Assembly: GCA_013397695.1 (NCBI GenBank)
Contig: VYZI01000086.1
Span: 1,268,600 to 1,332,599 of the forward strand
Reading direction: 5' to 3'
Origin: Centropus unirufus
Lineage: Eukaryota > Chordata > Aves > Cuculiformes > Centropidae
DNA: 64,000 nt
In this document: in pieces, positions 52,501-64,000 of the stretch
How positions within the stretch are numbered: position 1 is the stretch's first letter
Layout: each line of letters starts with the position of its first letter
The notes under the pieces: model-generated
Seen by the model: the letters and a program-made list of their open reading frames with translations, nothing else
Database searches by the model: none
Told to the model about the DNA's origin: nothing
Made by a program: the position numbers and the translations under genes

Positions 52501-53909
52501 AAGATACCCTGAAAACACTCAAATGTGTTGGAAGGAGGAAGATGAATAAAACTACTTTTTAGAAAAGATTTAAATATGCATAGAAGTGGCATAATATAGT
52601 ACATTCATCACTAGAACTGAACCATAATCTTTCTGAAGTATCTCTCAAAGAGAAAATAAACTAAAATTAGAAACTCGAGGTATGATATCATAGTAAGAAG
52701 ACTAACAGTAATGTGACTTGCACACATTTTCCACAGCCAAAATAAGAGCTAAAAGTATGCTTATTAACTACAGCTACATCTGAAGATGAGGCAAGAAAGA
52801 ATACAAAATATTTCTCTTTTAACTCCCTAATGCTTTCCAGAGGAAATAAACACAGGACACAGCTATCCTCTTCCCTGCTAAAGGCTTTACAAAATAAACA
52901 CTTAAACAGCAGTCAGTTATGAAATCCAGCCAAAATTTATCTTTTTAAGAGTACAGATGAGAACGCTGGTCCAGCTAGCAGCTCAAGAAAAATTTCATAA
53001 AGAAACTAGAGATGGCAGCAAAGTGTCAAGCTATCAGTTGAGAGTAAAAGTTAAATGAAAAGGAAAGTTCTGAATAATTATAACAGCTTTGTTTAAACAA
53101 AGGTTTCAAGTTGTGGTTTTTGTTCCTTTTTTCATTTTTTAAGAAAAGTTGCAAAAAAATGGGAAACCGTTAAAAAGAGCAGGTACAAACCACAGTAAGG
53201 GTTTATTTTTAAGTGCAACGACTTCATTAATTTTTAGCATGTAACAGAAAAAGCATTTCAAAACAGTTTTCAACCATGTACGTACGTTTAAATCTACCAT
53301 GTATCAATATTCTCTGAAGTCACCCCTGATTTCTGAATGTGCCAGCCACATGTCCAATTTCAGGAGTGCATTATGCTTACGCTTTTCCTCAATTTTGTAG
53401 CTATACAAAACACTGAAAAGTTGGGTACCGCCTCAGTTTCAGGACGAGAATTTTCAACTCTTAGTTTTCTGAAAAGTTAAATTAAAAAAACCCCAAAACA
53501 TTACAATTTAGGAAACCAAGCTCTATTCTGAAAAGCAACAAACCTTCAGGGAGAGAATCACAAATGCGTCAGAAAATTATTTCACCTTGCTGCTAAACTG
53601 CATCCCTAAGAATACTCTAAAATTCTACACTTCTGAGTTCATTGTTTAATTCTAAAATGAATGTATCCTAGCATACTGAAAAGTATCATTCAACAGCAAT
53701 GAATAGCTCGGTATCACACAGCTGAAGAGAAAACCTAAAACAACAGTTCTACTATTTTGCCTGGCTACTGTGATTTTCTCAGACCCAACCTGACCGTCCA
53801 CACCCAGTGCAGCTGCAGGTACTACTCACTTCCTCATCAGTGCTTGAACATTCACTCTAAAGTTAGGAGGCACATACTCAAGTCCTTCCTTAATATGAAG
53901 CACCTGAAA
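49547..53909. other. Unique-looking intron 1 sequence
   Basis: Contains an A-rich A/C tract at about 50979-51090 and the longest open frame of the window (minus strand 51915-52457, 180 codons). That frame has no recognisable domain, is AT-biased and hydrophobic, and I treat it as chance. No transposon seen. Confidence 0.5.
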
Positions 53910-54093
53910 GGGTCTGTTTTTCTTCACCAAAAGGGTTGTCAGGCAGAGGCTGCCCAGGGAGGTGGTTGAGTCCCTATCCCTAGAGATATTTAAAAGACAG
54001 GGAGATGAGGTAGTTAAGAATACGATTTAGTGGTGGACAGGTACTGTTGGACACAGAGGTCTTTACCAACCTGGTAATTCTATGATTCTATGA
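53910..54093 (+). mobile_element. CR1 LINE 3'-terminal fragment, plus strand
   Basis: The plus strand carries GGCAGAGGCTGCCCAGGGAG, TGGTTGAGTCCCTATCCCTA, GAGATATTTAAAAGACAGG and ends TAATTCTATGATTCTATGA. The end is the characteristic CR1 8-bp terminal repeat in two copies. Only about 185 bp remains (5'-truncated). The intact terminal repeat suggests a younger copy than most here. Confidence 0.92.
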
Positions 54094-57000
54094 AAAAGCA
54101 CTCACTAGGCTAGATGAGAAGAGAAACAAAGGTAATCTCAACATCTCAGCTGAAGTTTTATGGACTCATTTAATATTCACCAGATCACAAAGCAGGGCAA
54201 AGAAACACCCACGATGATGATCACACTCACTAAGCAAAAACAGAAGAAATCTGATGCCCAGTCCCTGTTGCAAGAGAATTGCAACTCACACACACAACAC
54301 AAGCAAAGCAACTCTACAGCCAGCAGCCTACTTGAAAACATCCATACCCAGCAAAGCAAAAAGACAATTCAGACTTTTGACAACTTCAAACAACTGAAAA
54401 ACTAAGAATCTGAGAAAGACGAAGATACATCTGCAAAAGCTGAGAGAGCATCCTGTCTCAGTGGCAGCTGTGAAGTCATGAATGCTTTCCAACTGGAAGT
54501 GCTGGCAGCTGATAAAAAAAATTGACACACTTGAGATCTAAGATTACAGAAAGAGTTCCTGATATTTTAAGCACCCTGTTTACTTTATGCTTTTAAAGAT
54601 AATTGAACCTTAAGGGCTGAACATCCAAGACACCCAGCCAACAGGTAACCATTTTTTCCACATAGGAAATAGTAGATAAAAAAATAACTTAATTTAATAG
54701 TTCTAACGGAGCAAAACAGTTGTTTGACCTTCAGTTCTGAAAGCCGTTTTTGTTGCTTTCATCTATGCAGTGTTGAAACTCTGGAAAAAAGATGCTGGCA
54801 GGAACACACTAAGGAAGAGATTACCTCTAGTTTGGGGGCCGGAGAAAGGGCAACAGTGTTTCCTGCAGGCAGAAGTTAGTAATTTTCAGTCTAAACTTGA
54901 TCCAGATACAGATCACTGTAACAAGTTCTTGACCAATGCAATACATTTTAAATTTAGGTTCAGAGCACAAAGTTTGATAAAAAGGTAATTCAGGAAAATA
55001 TTTGATTTTAATTTCTTCAGTTTTTCTCAGTATGTTATCAATACTTTTGCACATGATCACATCAGAACAAGAAAACTCAGATCTGGTTTCTATATAAGTT
55101 AGAAGCACTCAAACATTAATCATGCTTGAAACTCAGAGTTCATCCAACTGCTTAATATTAAAGTCCTGAAAGACCCAACAAAATACATGCACAATTGAAA
55201 AGCATTTAATCATGTCATAGGGTAATCAGCTTCAATGAGTTAATTCAAATATTCAAAAAATAAAACCCCTAGATTTACAGATGCCTTTAAAACTTTGATT
55301 TGACTCTACGGTGTACCAAATTTAAAACCTGAATGAGCTGAGGTCCTGCCATAATGTTAGTGCTTGGTTTTAATTACAGGAAACACCTATGTGTAGGGAA
55401 ACAAGGAAGAAGCAAATTAGAAATGTAAAAGCAGTAAGTGTAGTTTTTGTGTATGTTAATAGTTTGTTACCTTGCAACTCTTTTGCTTTCTTCCTCCCCT
55501 TTCCTTACCATTTTTCTGGGTTACTGCAGGAAAGAGGTTTGAGGTTACCTTCCTGCTTATTCTGCAAAAGAGCCAAATGAGTTTTTTAAAAAAACAGCAA
55601 TAAAGCATTTCATGACATAGCCTTAGTTGTTGTTCATTGCTGTCAAATGGCGAGGTCCTGCACATTAACTTTCTCCATGTCTCCTAACTTGAGCTTTCCC
55701 TGACTTCACTGTAGGTCTAGTGAAGCCCATGAAAACAGCAGAACAACCCATCCAACAAGTGAAGACTTTCGTAATGCACCTGGTTTATACAGATCCAATG
55801 AATGCTACAGCTGGCAGAGAGGAAGGGTGGGTCGTGCAGGGCATGGAAGCACATAAAGAGAGTAAGACCTCTCTCCTCTAGCAGCAGCAAACTTAATTCA
55901 GATCACTTCTGATGATTACTTCAGATCACAGTGGCAAGAAGAGGAGAAGGGCCACTAGTACCACGTTTACAGAATCTCCAGATCAGCTAGAGCTCAACAG
56001 AGCTCTCCTTCAGGAATCATGGTATAGTTGAAGGCTGTGGGATACTGGAGTCATGGGATTTCACATCAATTCCTGCCGTTGTTAGCTGCTCTGTACAGGT
56101 ACACCAGTGCTGACCAGACAGACATTTTCTCTAAGCCCATCTGAATCCAACCTCTCTGGTCCTGCTGGATTCAAATTCAATCCTGGCAAACCTGAAGAGC
56201 CAAAGATCTGACACGTTCCAGGAAAAGTTATTAGGTCAAATCAATATTGATGCAGAAAATACCCTATCATTGAAATATAATATTGCCTAATTTTTCTGCC
56301 ATTCTTCCCAGGCTACTCTTAACCCCACCTCCTACATCATCTTTTCCTAACTGGTGAGAGGGGGATGATTTGGAGAAGGGAGATAAGACTGCCTCATTTG
56401 CTTCTTAACCATCTCTTCCATTTATAAGTGTACAGATCCCTCTAATAACAGTATAAATTAGTGCTTTTGTGCGGTTTAGAACTGTTCCCCTCTGCTCAGT
56501 ATCAGGAACAACATCTGGGGTTAAAAAAAAAAAAAAGACCATTAAGCAGTGGACAACTATTTGCAGCTGTAGCTGCAGGATTTCCCTGGAGCAGAGTGGA
56601 ACTAAAGTAATACAAGACCCTACTGGCTGACTTCTTTAAAAGATCAGGAACACCCCTCCTCAAAATAAAATTGGGAGAACAAAGATGACAAACACAGCTA
56701 GAGATCTTGTTAAACTTCCCTTTTGGAGAAATACTGAGAACTTTCCTCTTTTGATTTGTGTGTTTGTTTGCATTTTTTGTTATTGTTGTGCTTTTGGGTT
56801 TTTGTTTGGTTATTATGTTTTGGGTTTGTTTTTTATTCCTCTCTGGAAAGAGCAATATAGTAGATTATCAAAAAGGCAGAAGAGTTGAGAAAAAGCTTCA
56901 GCCTGACAAAAAACAATGAACCAGGGACCATCTTTGTAAGCAGTCAACACCTCCAATGCGTGCTAAGTCCATAATAAATCCTGAAGGCACAAAAGAAAAA

Positions 57001-57189
57001 AACGATACTTTATATACCCATGTAAGAAGACTTCCAGAGACAGATTTCATAAAGGTCGGATGATCTTAAAGCACACAGTACCTGAGAAGCCTCTGCCTCA
57101 CTACAATTAAGACTTACTCCTACAGCTCTTTGATCAAAAATTTTCAAGTGTACTACCTTCCAAACCCTGCTAACAGTGAGTTTAAATGA
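54094..57189. other. Unique-looking intron 1 sequence
   Basis: No gene recognised. It contains a 14-A run at 56523-56536 and a G/T-rich tract at 56748-56836. Confidence 0.5.
56748..56836. repeat. G/T-rich low-complexity tract
   Basis: About 90 bp of mostly T and G on the plus strand (TGTGTGTTTGTTTG, TTTTGGGTTTTTGTTTGG, TGTTTTGGGTTTG). It is C/A-rich on the CASK sense strand, like the tract at 35.8 kb. Confidence 0.85.
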
Positions 57190-58137
57190 ATCATATAATT
57201 ACAGAATCATTAAGATTGGAAAAGATCTCGAAGATCATCAAGTCCAACCATATGGCCAACACCATCATGCCTACTGAAGTGCCATGACCACATGTTTTTT
57301 GAACACCTCTAGGGATGGCGACTCCACCGCTTCTCTGGGTAGTCTGTTCCAATGCTTCACCATTCATTCAGTAAATAAATTTTTCCTTGTACCCAATCCA
57401 ACCCCACCCACCACCTCCTAGCACAACTTGAGGCCATTCCCTCTTGTCAAATCACCTGCCACTTGGGAGATGAGACCAACACCCATCTCACTACAACTTC
57501 CTTTCAGGTAGCTGTAGAGAGCAATAAGATCTCCCCTCGCTTCCTCTTCTCCAGGCTAAACCAGCTCCCAGTTTATTCTCCAGTTCCCTCAGCAGCTCCT
57601 CATAAGACTTGTTCTCCAGACCCTTCACCAGCTTTGTTGCCTTTCTGTGGACACGGAGCAGCAACTCAGCATCTGTCCTGTAGTGAGGGGCCCAAAACTG
57701 GACACAGTACTCGAGATGTGGCCTCACCAGTGCAGAGTACAGGGGGACAATCACTTCTCTAGTCCAGCTGACCACTCTGTTATTGGTACAAGCCAAGATG
57801 CTGTTGGCCTTCCTGGTCACCTGGACACACTGCTGGCCCACGTTCAGCTGGCCCTCAACCAGCATCCCCAGGTCTTTTTCTGCCAAGCAGCTTTCTAACC
57901 ACACTTTCCCAAGCCAGCAGCTTTGCATGGGGTTGTAGTGGTAGAATTGCAGGACCAGGCACTCAGTCTTGTTGACTCTCAAACAATTGGCCTCGGCCCA
58001 TCAATCTAGCCTGTCCAGGTTTCTCTGCAGAGCTTTCCTGCCCTCAAGGCATATCAACACTACCAGTTTGGTGTCACCTGAAAACTTAATGAGGGAGCAC
58101 CCGATCTCTTCACCCATATCATTGATAAAGATATTAG
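57190..58137 (-). mobile_element. CR1 LINE 3' portion (C-terminal RT to 3' end)
   Basis: The plus strand starts ACAGAATCATTAAGATTGG (CR1 3' end, reverse complement). It continues through CCAGTTCCCTCAGCAGCTCC and GGACACAGTACTCGAGATG. The minus-strand frame at 57491-57982 stays open for 163 codons. It includes WLESCLAEKDLGMLV-like sequence (VWLESCLAEKDLGMLVEGQL) and TREVIVPLYSALVRPHLEYC, and then VQFWAP. It is among the least decayed CR1 coding stretches in the window. It is truncated 5' of the RT FADD region, with some edge loss near 58137. Confidence 0.94.
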
Positions 58138-58506
58138 TCACTAGTTACCAAAGGCTCACATGGTCCCCAGAAAAGTCACATTTTTAAATTGTAAAGGTTT
58201 CTTAAGCTCAACTACAACAGAACTGAAGCACTTGTGTGATAAAAACAGGTTTTCAGCTTTTCTAAATGTTATTCCTAAACAACTGAACTGAAGCAGACCG
58301 GCTTTTATACCAGTTTACATGCCCATGTAGGACTTAGACCCCAACTTTTACTCCTAAAAATATTGTTCAGAGGGAAGTTCTTCACAGCTTCCTTATATCA
58401 CACATCCAAGGAAATCTGCTCAATAAGAAAAGCTAGGAACAACTGCTTTTGTCCATGCTATCCAGAAAAGAAAATGGGGAGGTTAGTAAAAAATGAAACC
58501 TGAGTA

Positions 58507-58536
58507 CCTGAGTTACACATGCCTGAGTTACACATG
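58507..58536. repeat. Exact 15-bp tandem duplication
   Basis: CCTGAGTTACACATG is repeated exactly at 58507-58521 and 58522-58536, a likely recent slippage or duplication event. Confidence 0.97.
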
Positions 58537-58687
58537 GGTAGCTAAAGTAACAGGTGAAGGAGTCAAGTGACAAATCTATCTATCCAAATGCTATTTAGGT
58601 AACCCTGGTTGAAGGAAACTATACAGAACCCCAAGGGGCACACAATGGTCTTTGTCTGTATGTAGGAGATCTGCATCAATTATAATT

Positions 58688-58706
58688 GTCTTCACGTAGT
58701 GAAGAC
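58688..58706. repeat. Perfect 8-bp-arm hairpin
   Basis: GTCTTCAC, loop GTA, then GTGAAGAC: all eight pairs match. No T-run follows that would suggest a terminator, and none is expected in an intron. Confidence 0.95.
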
Positions 58707-61700
58707 ATGATTTAAGCACTGGTGTCTGAAAAAGCTAAGTTGACTCAGAAATCGACAAAATATTAGCAGTACAAACATTCTGACAGATCCTAAGCCTGGA
58801 AGGAGGGTACAGCCCCACTGCACCTTGAACTCTGCAGTAAAAGACAGAAAGCACATAGTAACTTTCTGGCTACCCCTTCTTACTTTATTCCAGCAAAAAT
58901 ATACTAAAGAGTAAAGAGCTTGTTAACCTAGGGAGGGTCACTTGCTATTTGAGACTATATTAGGAAACAGTCCTTGATCCTTTAAATTCTAAATTTATCC
59001 CATAACATAGACTTTTAGTTGTTTCTCTGAAAAGATGCCTTTGTTTCTCATACAAACCAAAGTGAAAAATTAAGCCCTTGTTACAATGCAAAAGTCTTTT
59101 ATGATCAAGGCCCAAAAAGAATTCCAAACCTTACCTAGCCATTTACATTTCAGAAAAATAAATGACATTGGAAAGAATGGGGCTTAACCACTAGTAACAC
59201 TACTGTAACAGAAACACCAAAGCTTGCGGTGGGCTTGTTTCCAAAAAGGACATCCCCATGAAACCTTGTAACTCACTTAGAATACAACAGAATTTTATCA
59301 AAAGAAGTTACTAAACCTAGGCTTTAAAATACAGTTCAGTTTACAGTTACATTGAAGTGACAGCTCTCTCTTCCCATGCTTTAGAGGCCTTACTTATGTA
59401 TCCTCTTACATGTTTATCTGATATATACAAAGAAAAGGGAAAAGTTTCTTGGGGTCCCTTTTGGTGGTCATATTAGCCAATTAATACACTACCTTAAGAG
59501 ACCAGTGTAACTTTTTAAACAACAAGAGATGATGGTTCTGTCAACGCATGTAATATATCCTGTATGCACATTTTCACAATCTATGTTAAAAAAATACTCA
59601 CTCCTGGAAAAAGGAGAACGCATACAAATTATTTTAACTCCATAATTTGGCATAAAATTCCTGCTTTTAACAATCACCACTTGAAGTTACCATTCTTTAG
59701 ATGACGACGTATTTAATCTGACTATAGGTGTCTGAAAAGTGATCTTTGGAAACATTGTATTAGGGTTAATACTGCTCCATTACCTTCCGTTGTCATGGCA
59801 TCTGTGTAACAGACTACAAAAAATGCCAGTGTATCAGAGAGAGCTGAGCAGGTGAGTGTTGATTGATGTAAAATACACATCTTTCCATAACATTTCTTTA
59901 TCCTGAAGCATTTATCTCAACCACTGTGTTTGAATTGAAATAATTATTAGGGGCCACTAGGGTCCTAAAGCCTAGACCCTATTTGGGAAGGCAATGAAGT
60001 TTCATACTAATTTAACAAAAACATCACAATCAGCAAATCTTCAAGACAAGGTACCTTTTGTTTTGTCCCACAGCTGCTCCAGAATGTCAGTAGTAAATTG
60101 GTCTAAAAATCTTCTAATTTACAGTCTCAAATTACTCAGGATTAGCCTGCACACATTTGCTCATCTGCTCTTACCTTCAAGGGCTTGCTTCTCTCGGGTG
60201 TTTAAGCACAAAATTGTATTTGCAAAGCCCTTGGACAACCTTTCTCAATTTGTGTTTTCCTAGATCAAGTTCCTTCTAACTCCCCTCTTAAGCAAGCCTC
60301 TGCTTCCCAATCATTACAGTTGTCTTTTTCACATCATAAGGATGTCTGCAAGAATGCAGCTGCTTATCAGAAGAACACTAGAAAAAGCCACACAAACCGA
60401 GAGTCCCGATTAAAATGTAATCTGCAACCAAGTATATTCATTCTATTCTGTGTTCAGCTACAGTTGAACATCTTACGTAGAGATGGGCAAGTGCTATGTT
60501 AAAAACCAAAACAGAATAATTTAGCTAAGATGTTCTAGCAACTGTACACTTCGAAATAATCTACTGTTATTTTCCTGAAGCAATGCACATTATGACCTCA
60601 TGCTTAAATCAAACATCCATTGCAATCTGTTCATATTAAACACCATAACACAGAAAACAGCTGTGAACGTTTTATTAGTACACTAGTATTTCAATACTAA
60701 GAAACGCAAAGCTACACTAGATCAATCACTTTCCATGTCCCAGAGAAGTTCCCTTTCCTCTTCCCCCTTTCCAAACAGTGAGTGCATAACACAGTTGTTT
60801 CACATTTTCATTTGGTTTGTCAAAATTATACCCATCAGTAATGTGAATGAGTTTTACAGGAGATGCAAAATATCAACACTGTATTGGGAAAAGAGTACAT
60901 TTGGGAGACAACAGCATTCTCCCTCCTGGGCACAGAAAATGGAGGAAATAATGAAAAACAGTATCACAGAAACCATCACAATACTTCAAGATAGTTTTGT
61001 TATCACAGTACTTAACATATTAATGTTTCTTGTACAAGGAATTCGCTAATTCCTCCCTGTCCCAAAAAATTCCAGACTTGGGCATATGTCTAAAGCATCT
61101 CCCTCTCAAGGTAATAGCTTAGGAAGGAACTGCAACCACCATTCACTTGCCTGACTTCAGTGGGGTACAAACCTTCATAATTCAATGCAAAAGAATCCCC
61201 TGTCCCTCTTTCTGCCCCAATACCTCGCATGCTCCACTCACATCTCTAGCAGTTCTGATAGGCTGAGGAAGAGAGAAACACTCGCAGGCTCTAGGCACTT
61301 GAACTCCACTTTAGTAGGTAGAAGAGCCCAAGCAGAGAGAACCATCCCATCACAGGGGAAGGAGGGATAAAAACAAACTAAAATCCTCTGCATGCGGTGC
61401 AGGAAAGTCTGAGACTGAACCCAGTCTATATTGCAGAGAGCATCTTTAAAGCTACATCAGTATTGGCACCGATCATCACATCATACTTTGGTACTAAACA
61501 TACAAAAAAGTACACTATGACTATGCTCAAAGATTAGACATATATATGGTCCACAAATGGAAGACAAACCCGGGAAAACTCACAGCTTAAGTGACTGTTT
61601 ATATGAACACTAGTGATTTCAGTCGAGACCAATGCCCTTTCTGACAGAAATAAACCTGTACCAACTTTATCACATAGTATTAACAACTTAAAATTTGGAG

Positions 61701-64000
61701 AATCTTTAAGCAACCTGCAATCCTACTGTTAGAAAGATCAGATAATCTTTATGGTACTCCTCTAACACTAGGTCTTAAGCAGTACAAAAAAGTCAAGGCC
61801 AGATAACGTAAAATAAAGTCCTTGCGGAACAAGGACTGTCTATCACAAAAGACATGCTTCCATCTTCTAGATTCAATACCAGCTTTGACTAATCTCACTT
61901 AAAAGACAGGCATTCTCTCTTTGGCATAAAGAAAACTACCACTACATGTATGTGAAGGTCTTATGATAAACTCAGCAGTTTCCGTCTCAGATGTATACCC
62001 AAGATGTTTCAACTCTACACCGACTATGTTCTATAAACTACTCAACGCCTTCTGAATTAAAATGTTAATAAAAAATAAAGTAGTACATGTAGCACTATTA
62101 TCTATGAACTGTCACTCAAACGCATGGTCTGAGCAACATAACAAAAGGCTTAAATATTTTACTTTGTGTACTTCTCAACCAATATACAGCATGAACTTCT
62201 GCAAAGTTACCTGGGAGCAAGTTTGGGGAAAAAAAAAAAAGGCACACCCATTTTTCATCTCTGCTTATCCCAAGAAACATTAACAAAGTTTTGAAGGCTA
62301 ACATAGAAATCCCCAATTCATGTCTTGCTGGAATAGTGTTTATGTCACTCAAGTCAAAAGACAAGACAGTAACCCAGAGCATAACACATCTAGTAAAGTA
62401 AAACTACATGAGTAATATTAGTGTCATATATGTCCCTTAAAAAATTTAACGCAAGTTTGGTTCATTATTCCAATTTTTATCTTGATCGTTTTCAGCGATA
62501 GGAAGATATACTGGAAATATATGCAAATAAAGATTTTCCTTATTTTTTCCCTAATGAAAACATGGACTAGAATTTCTCTATATCTTCCTGGCCTTTCCTT
62601 TTCCCAGCACCCATTTAAAATGAAAAAAAAAAACCAAAAGCGCATACTTGTAGAAGACATTAAACATGTTTAGTGCCAAACAATAAACAGTTTGTCACTG
62701 TCATTCCAATCAATTAATTCATATACTACTGCAAACACTCCAGCACACCAAATCACTGTGTTTACACAAAGTAAGTATTATCAGTTTATTGTATTTGAAA
62801 GTGTTTAATTTTATCCTTAGATGAGAATACACCTCAACAAATTGGAATGCATACCATCAGCTAAGAAGCTGTCTGTATTTCTCCAGTAAACTGTATGGGA
62901 ACTTTGGGACTTGCTTAGACTAAATATTCAGACATTTTATAGGCAAAGATCTCTTTCCCACACACTTTGTGAAAATATCTTTTATTACCTTAAATGACAG
63001 TGGTAACTACCTATTTAGGAAAGATAAATTACACATTTTAATATTTCATGTGTCTGAAACGCAAATCAGGGCCAGATGTGCTATTTGGAAGAACTAAATT
63101 ACTGTATCAATCAATAATAAATCACAGGAACGTGCAGACATTTAGTAGGTGTTTCACCGAAAGATGTTTAGCAAGATGCACATGCAGCAATTCAAATCAG
63201 ATTTACAGCAGCTTTCCTCAAGTGGCTTAAAGATGAGCAAGGTGGTACCCAAAATCTGCAAGCTAAATAAAGATGCTGCATCGCGGGCGCCCAGGAAGTC
63301 ACCTCCATAGTACTGCAAAGAATGCTACTTATACAAGTGTACACGAAATCGTATAATTATTTTAAATGGTTTCTTTTAGAAGACTGACATGACATCTGTG
63401 CGGAAAAGCCTGAGCAATCACAATGAGCTATCAACCCTTCACACAGTCACTGCTGCTATTTTCAATGATCCACCCTGGTTTTGCTACAGTGCTCTTGGCA
63501 TCATTATGCTACTGTGATTCAATATTTTTCTGTTAGATCTAGCTACATCACAACACCATCTATACTACCTAAATCTCATATGGAACTTCTGCAGCTAATG
63601 CCTAATTCAGAGTTTTTGAGCTCTCTCTTCAAAATTCTCTGATCACAAAACAAAAAGTCATTTCAGATGGGCAAACATCTGGACCCCTGTGAATCATTCA
63701 TTCTCTAAAAGGGTGTGCGGTCATGCATCATGACTGCACCTTCTTTCTAGCGGTAACCAGGTATGAATAAAATAGCATGTGAACTGCAGTTGTTAGCATA
63801 AAATCACTTGTGAAAGGAGCGTACCAAAAATTGTCCTTAAAACGTGTTCAATAACAGTTTTGTTTCTCAGCTACAGAAGCTCCTCACCAACAACCAGCAT
63901 TAAAACAAAGCAATCACTTACTGTTGACAACAGCAAACAAGGCCTTTGAAGCTTAATATTTTTACAAGTTGCCTGTGTTAAGAGAAAGGTAGCAATACCT

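Larger units (their letters stand above)
14123..64000 (-). other. CASK: CASK intron 1 (partial, at least 49.9 kb)
   Basis: Everything to the right of exon 2 is upstream on the CASK sense strand and should be intron 1. Exon 1 would encode about 20 residues from the start Met and would be expected near a CpG island. I find no such peptide on the minus strand and no CpG island, so the exon lies beyond base 64000. The intron contains CR1 remnants and otherwise unique AT-rich sequence. Long 5' introns are known for vertebrate CASK. Confidence 0.85.
58138..64000. other. Unique-looking intron 1 sequence to the window edge
   Basis: No gene or transposon recognised. It includes a 15-bp exact tandem duplication (58507-58536), a perfect hairpin (58688-58706) and a 12-A run (62229-62240). 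A small CpG-containing spot (CGCGGGCGCCC, 63282-63292) is isolated and not a CpG island. Confidence 0.5.

Noticed and set aside
63275..63300. CpG-containing spot as a possible CASK promoter or exon 1
   Set aside because: Only a handful of CpGs in an otherwise AT-rich context, and no start-codon peptide of CASK nearby.
14123..64000. GPR34 and GPR82, which lie inside a CASK intron in mammals
   Set aside because: Each would give a long receptor frame of over 300 codons. The longest open frame here is 180 codons and has no receptor motifs.
1..64000. CRISPR array, operon, tRNA or rRNA gene, or a novel multi-gene system
   Set aside because: No regularly spaced repeats, no gene clusters, and no RNA gene structure was recognised. 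The content is vertebrate intron plus CR1.

Overview
This is avian-type (possibly other sauropsid) nuclear DNA: AT-rich, mostly non-coding, with one short conserved exon and many decayed copies of CR1, the main non-LTR retrotransposon family of birds. No bacterial, organellar or viral gene organisation is present. Almost all open frames are chance frames or lie inside CR1 remnants.

The only host coding exon I can support is at 14010-14122 on the minus strand. It encodes residues 21-57 of CASK (calcium/calmodulin-dependent serine protein kinase, a MAGUK scaffold), namely the glycine-rich loop and the nucleotide-binding lysine of its CaM-kinase-like domain. It has clean splice sites and is 113 bp long. 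The gene runs right to left, so 14123-64000 is intron 1 (at least 49.9 kb, exon 1 off the right edge) and 1-14009 is intron 2 (exon 3 off the left edge).

CR1 remnants lie at about 7.85-9.2, 10.3-10.97, 13.3-13.8, 21.07-21.24, 24.3-25.6, 30.2-31.3, 40.55-41.39, 41.5-41.87, 48.35-49.55, 53.9-54.09 and 57.2-58.1 kb. By my hand boundaries they cover roughly 13% of the window. All carry stops, frameshifts or truncations. Two loci are nested: a minus-strand CR1 splits the endonuclease domain of an older plus-strand CR1 at 24.3-25.6 kb, and a short CR1 3' end sits inside another CR1 at 10.3-10.97 kb. The 40.5-41.9 kb locus holds two CR1 pieces head to head.

The rest is unique-looking intron with poly(A)/poly(T) tracts, G/T- or A/C-biased stretches, a few short tandem repeats and two notable perfect palindromes (43715-43739 and 58688-58706). 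I found no sign of a new multi-gene system. The most informative signals are the CASK exon and the nested CR1 history.
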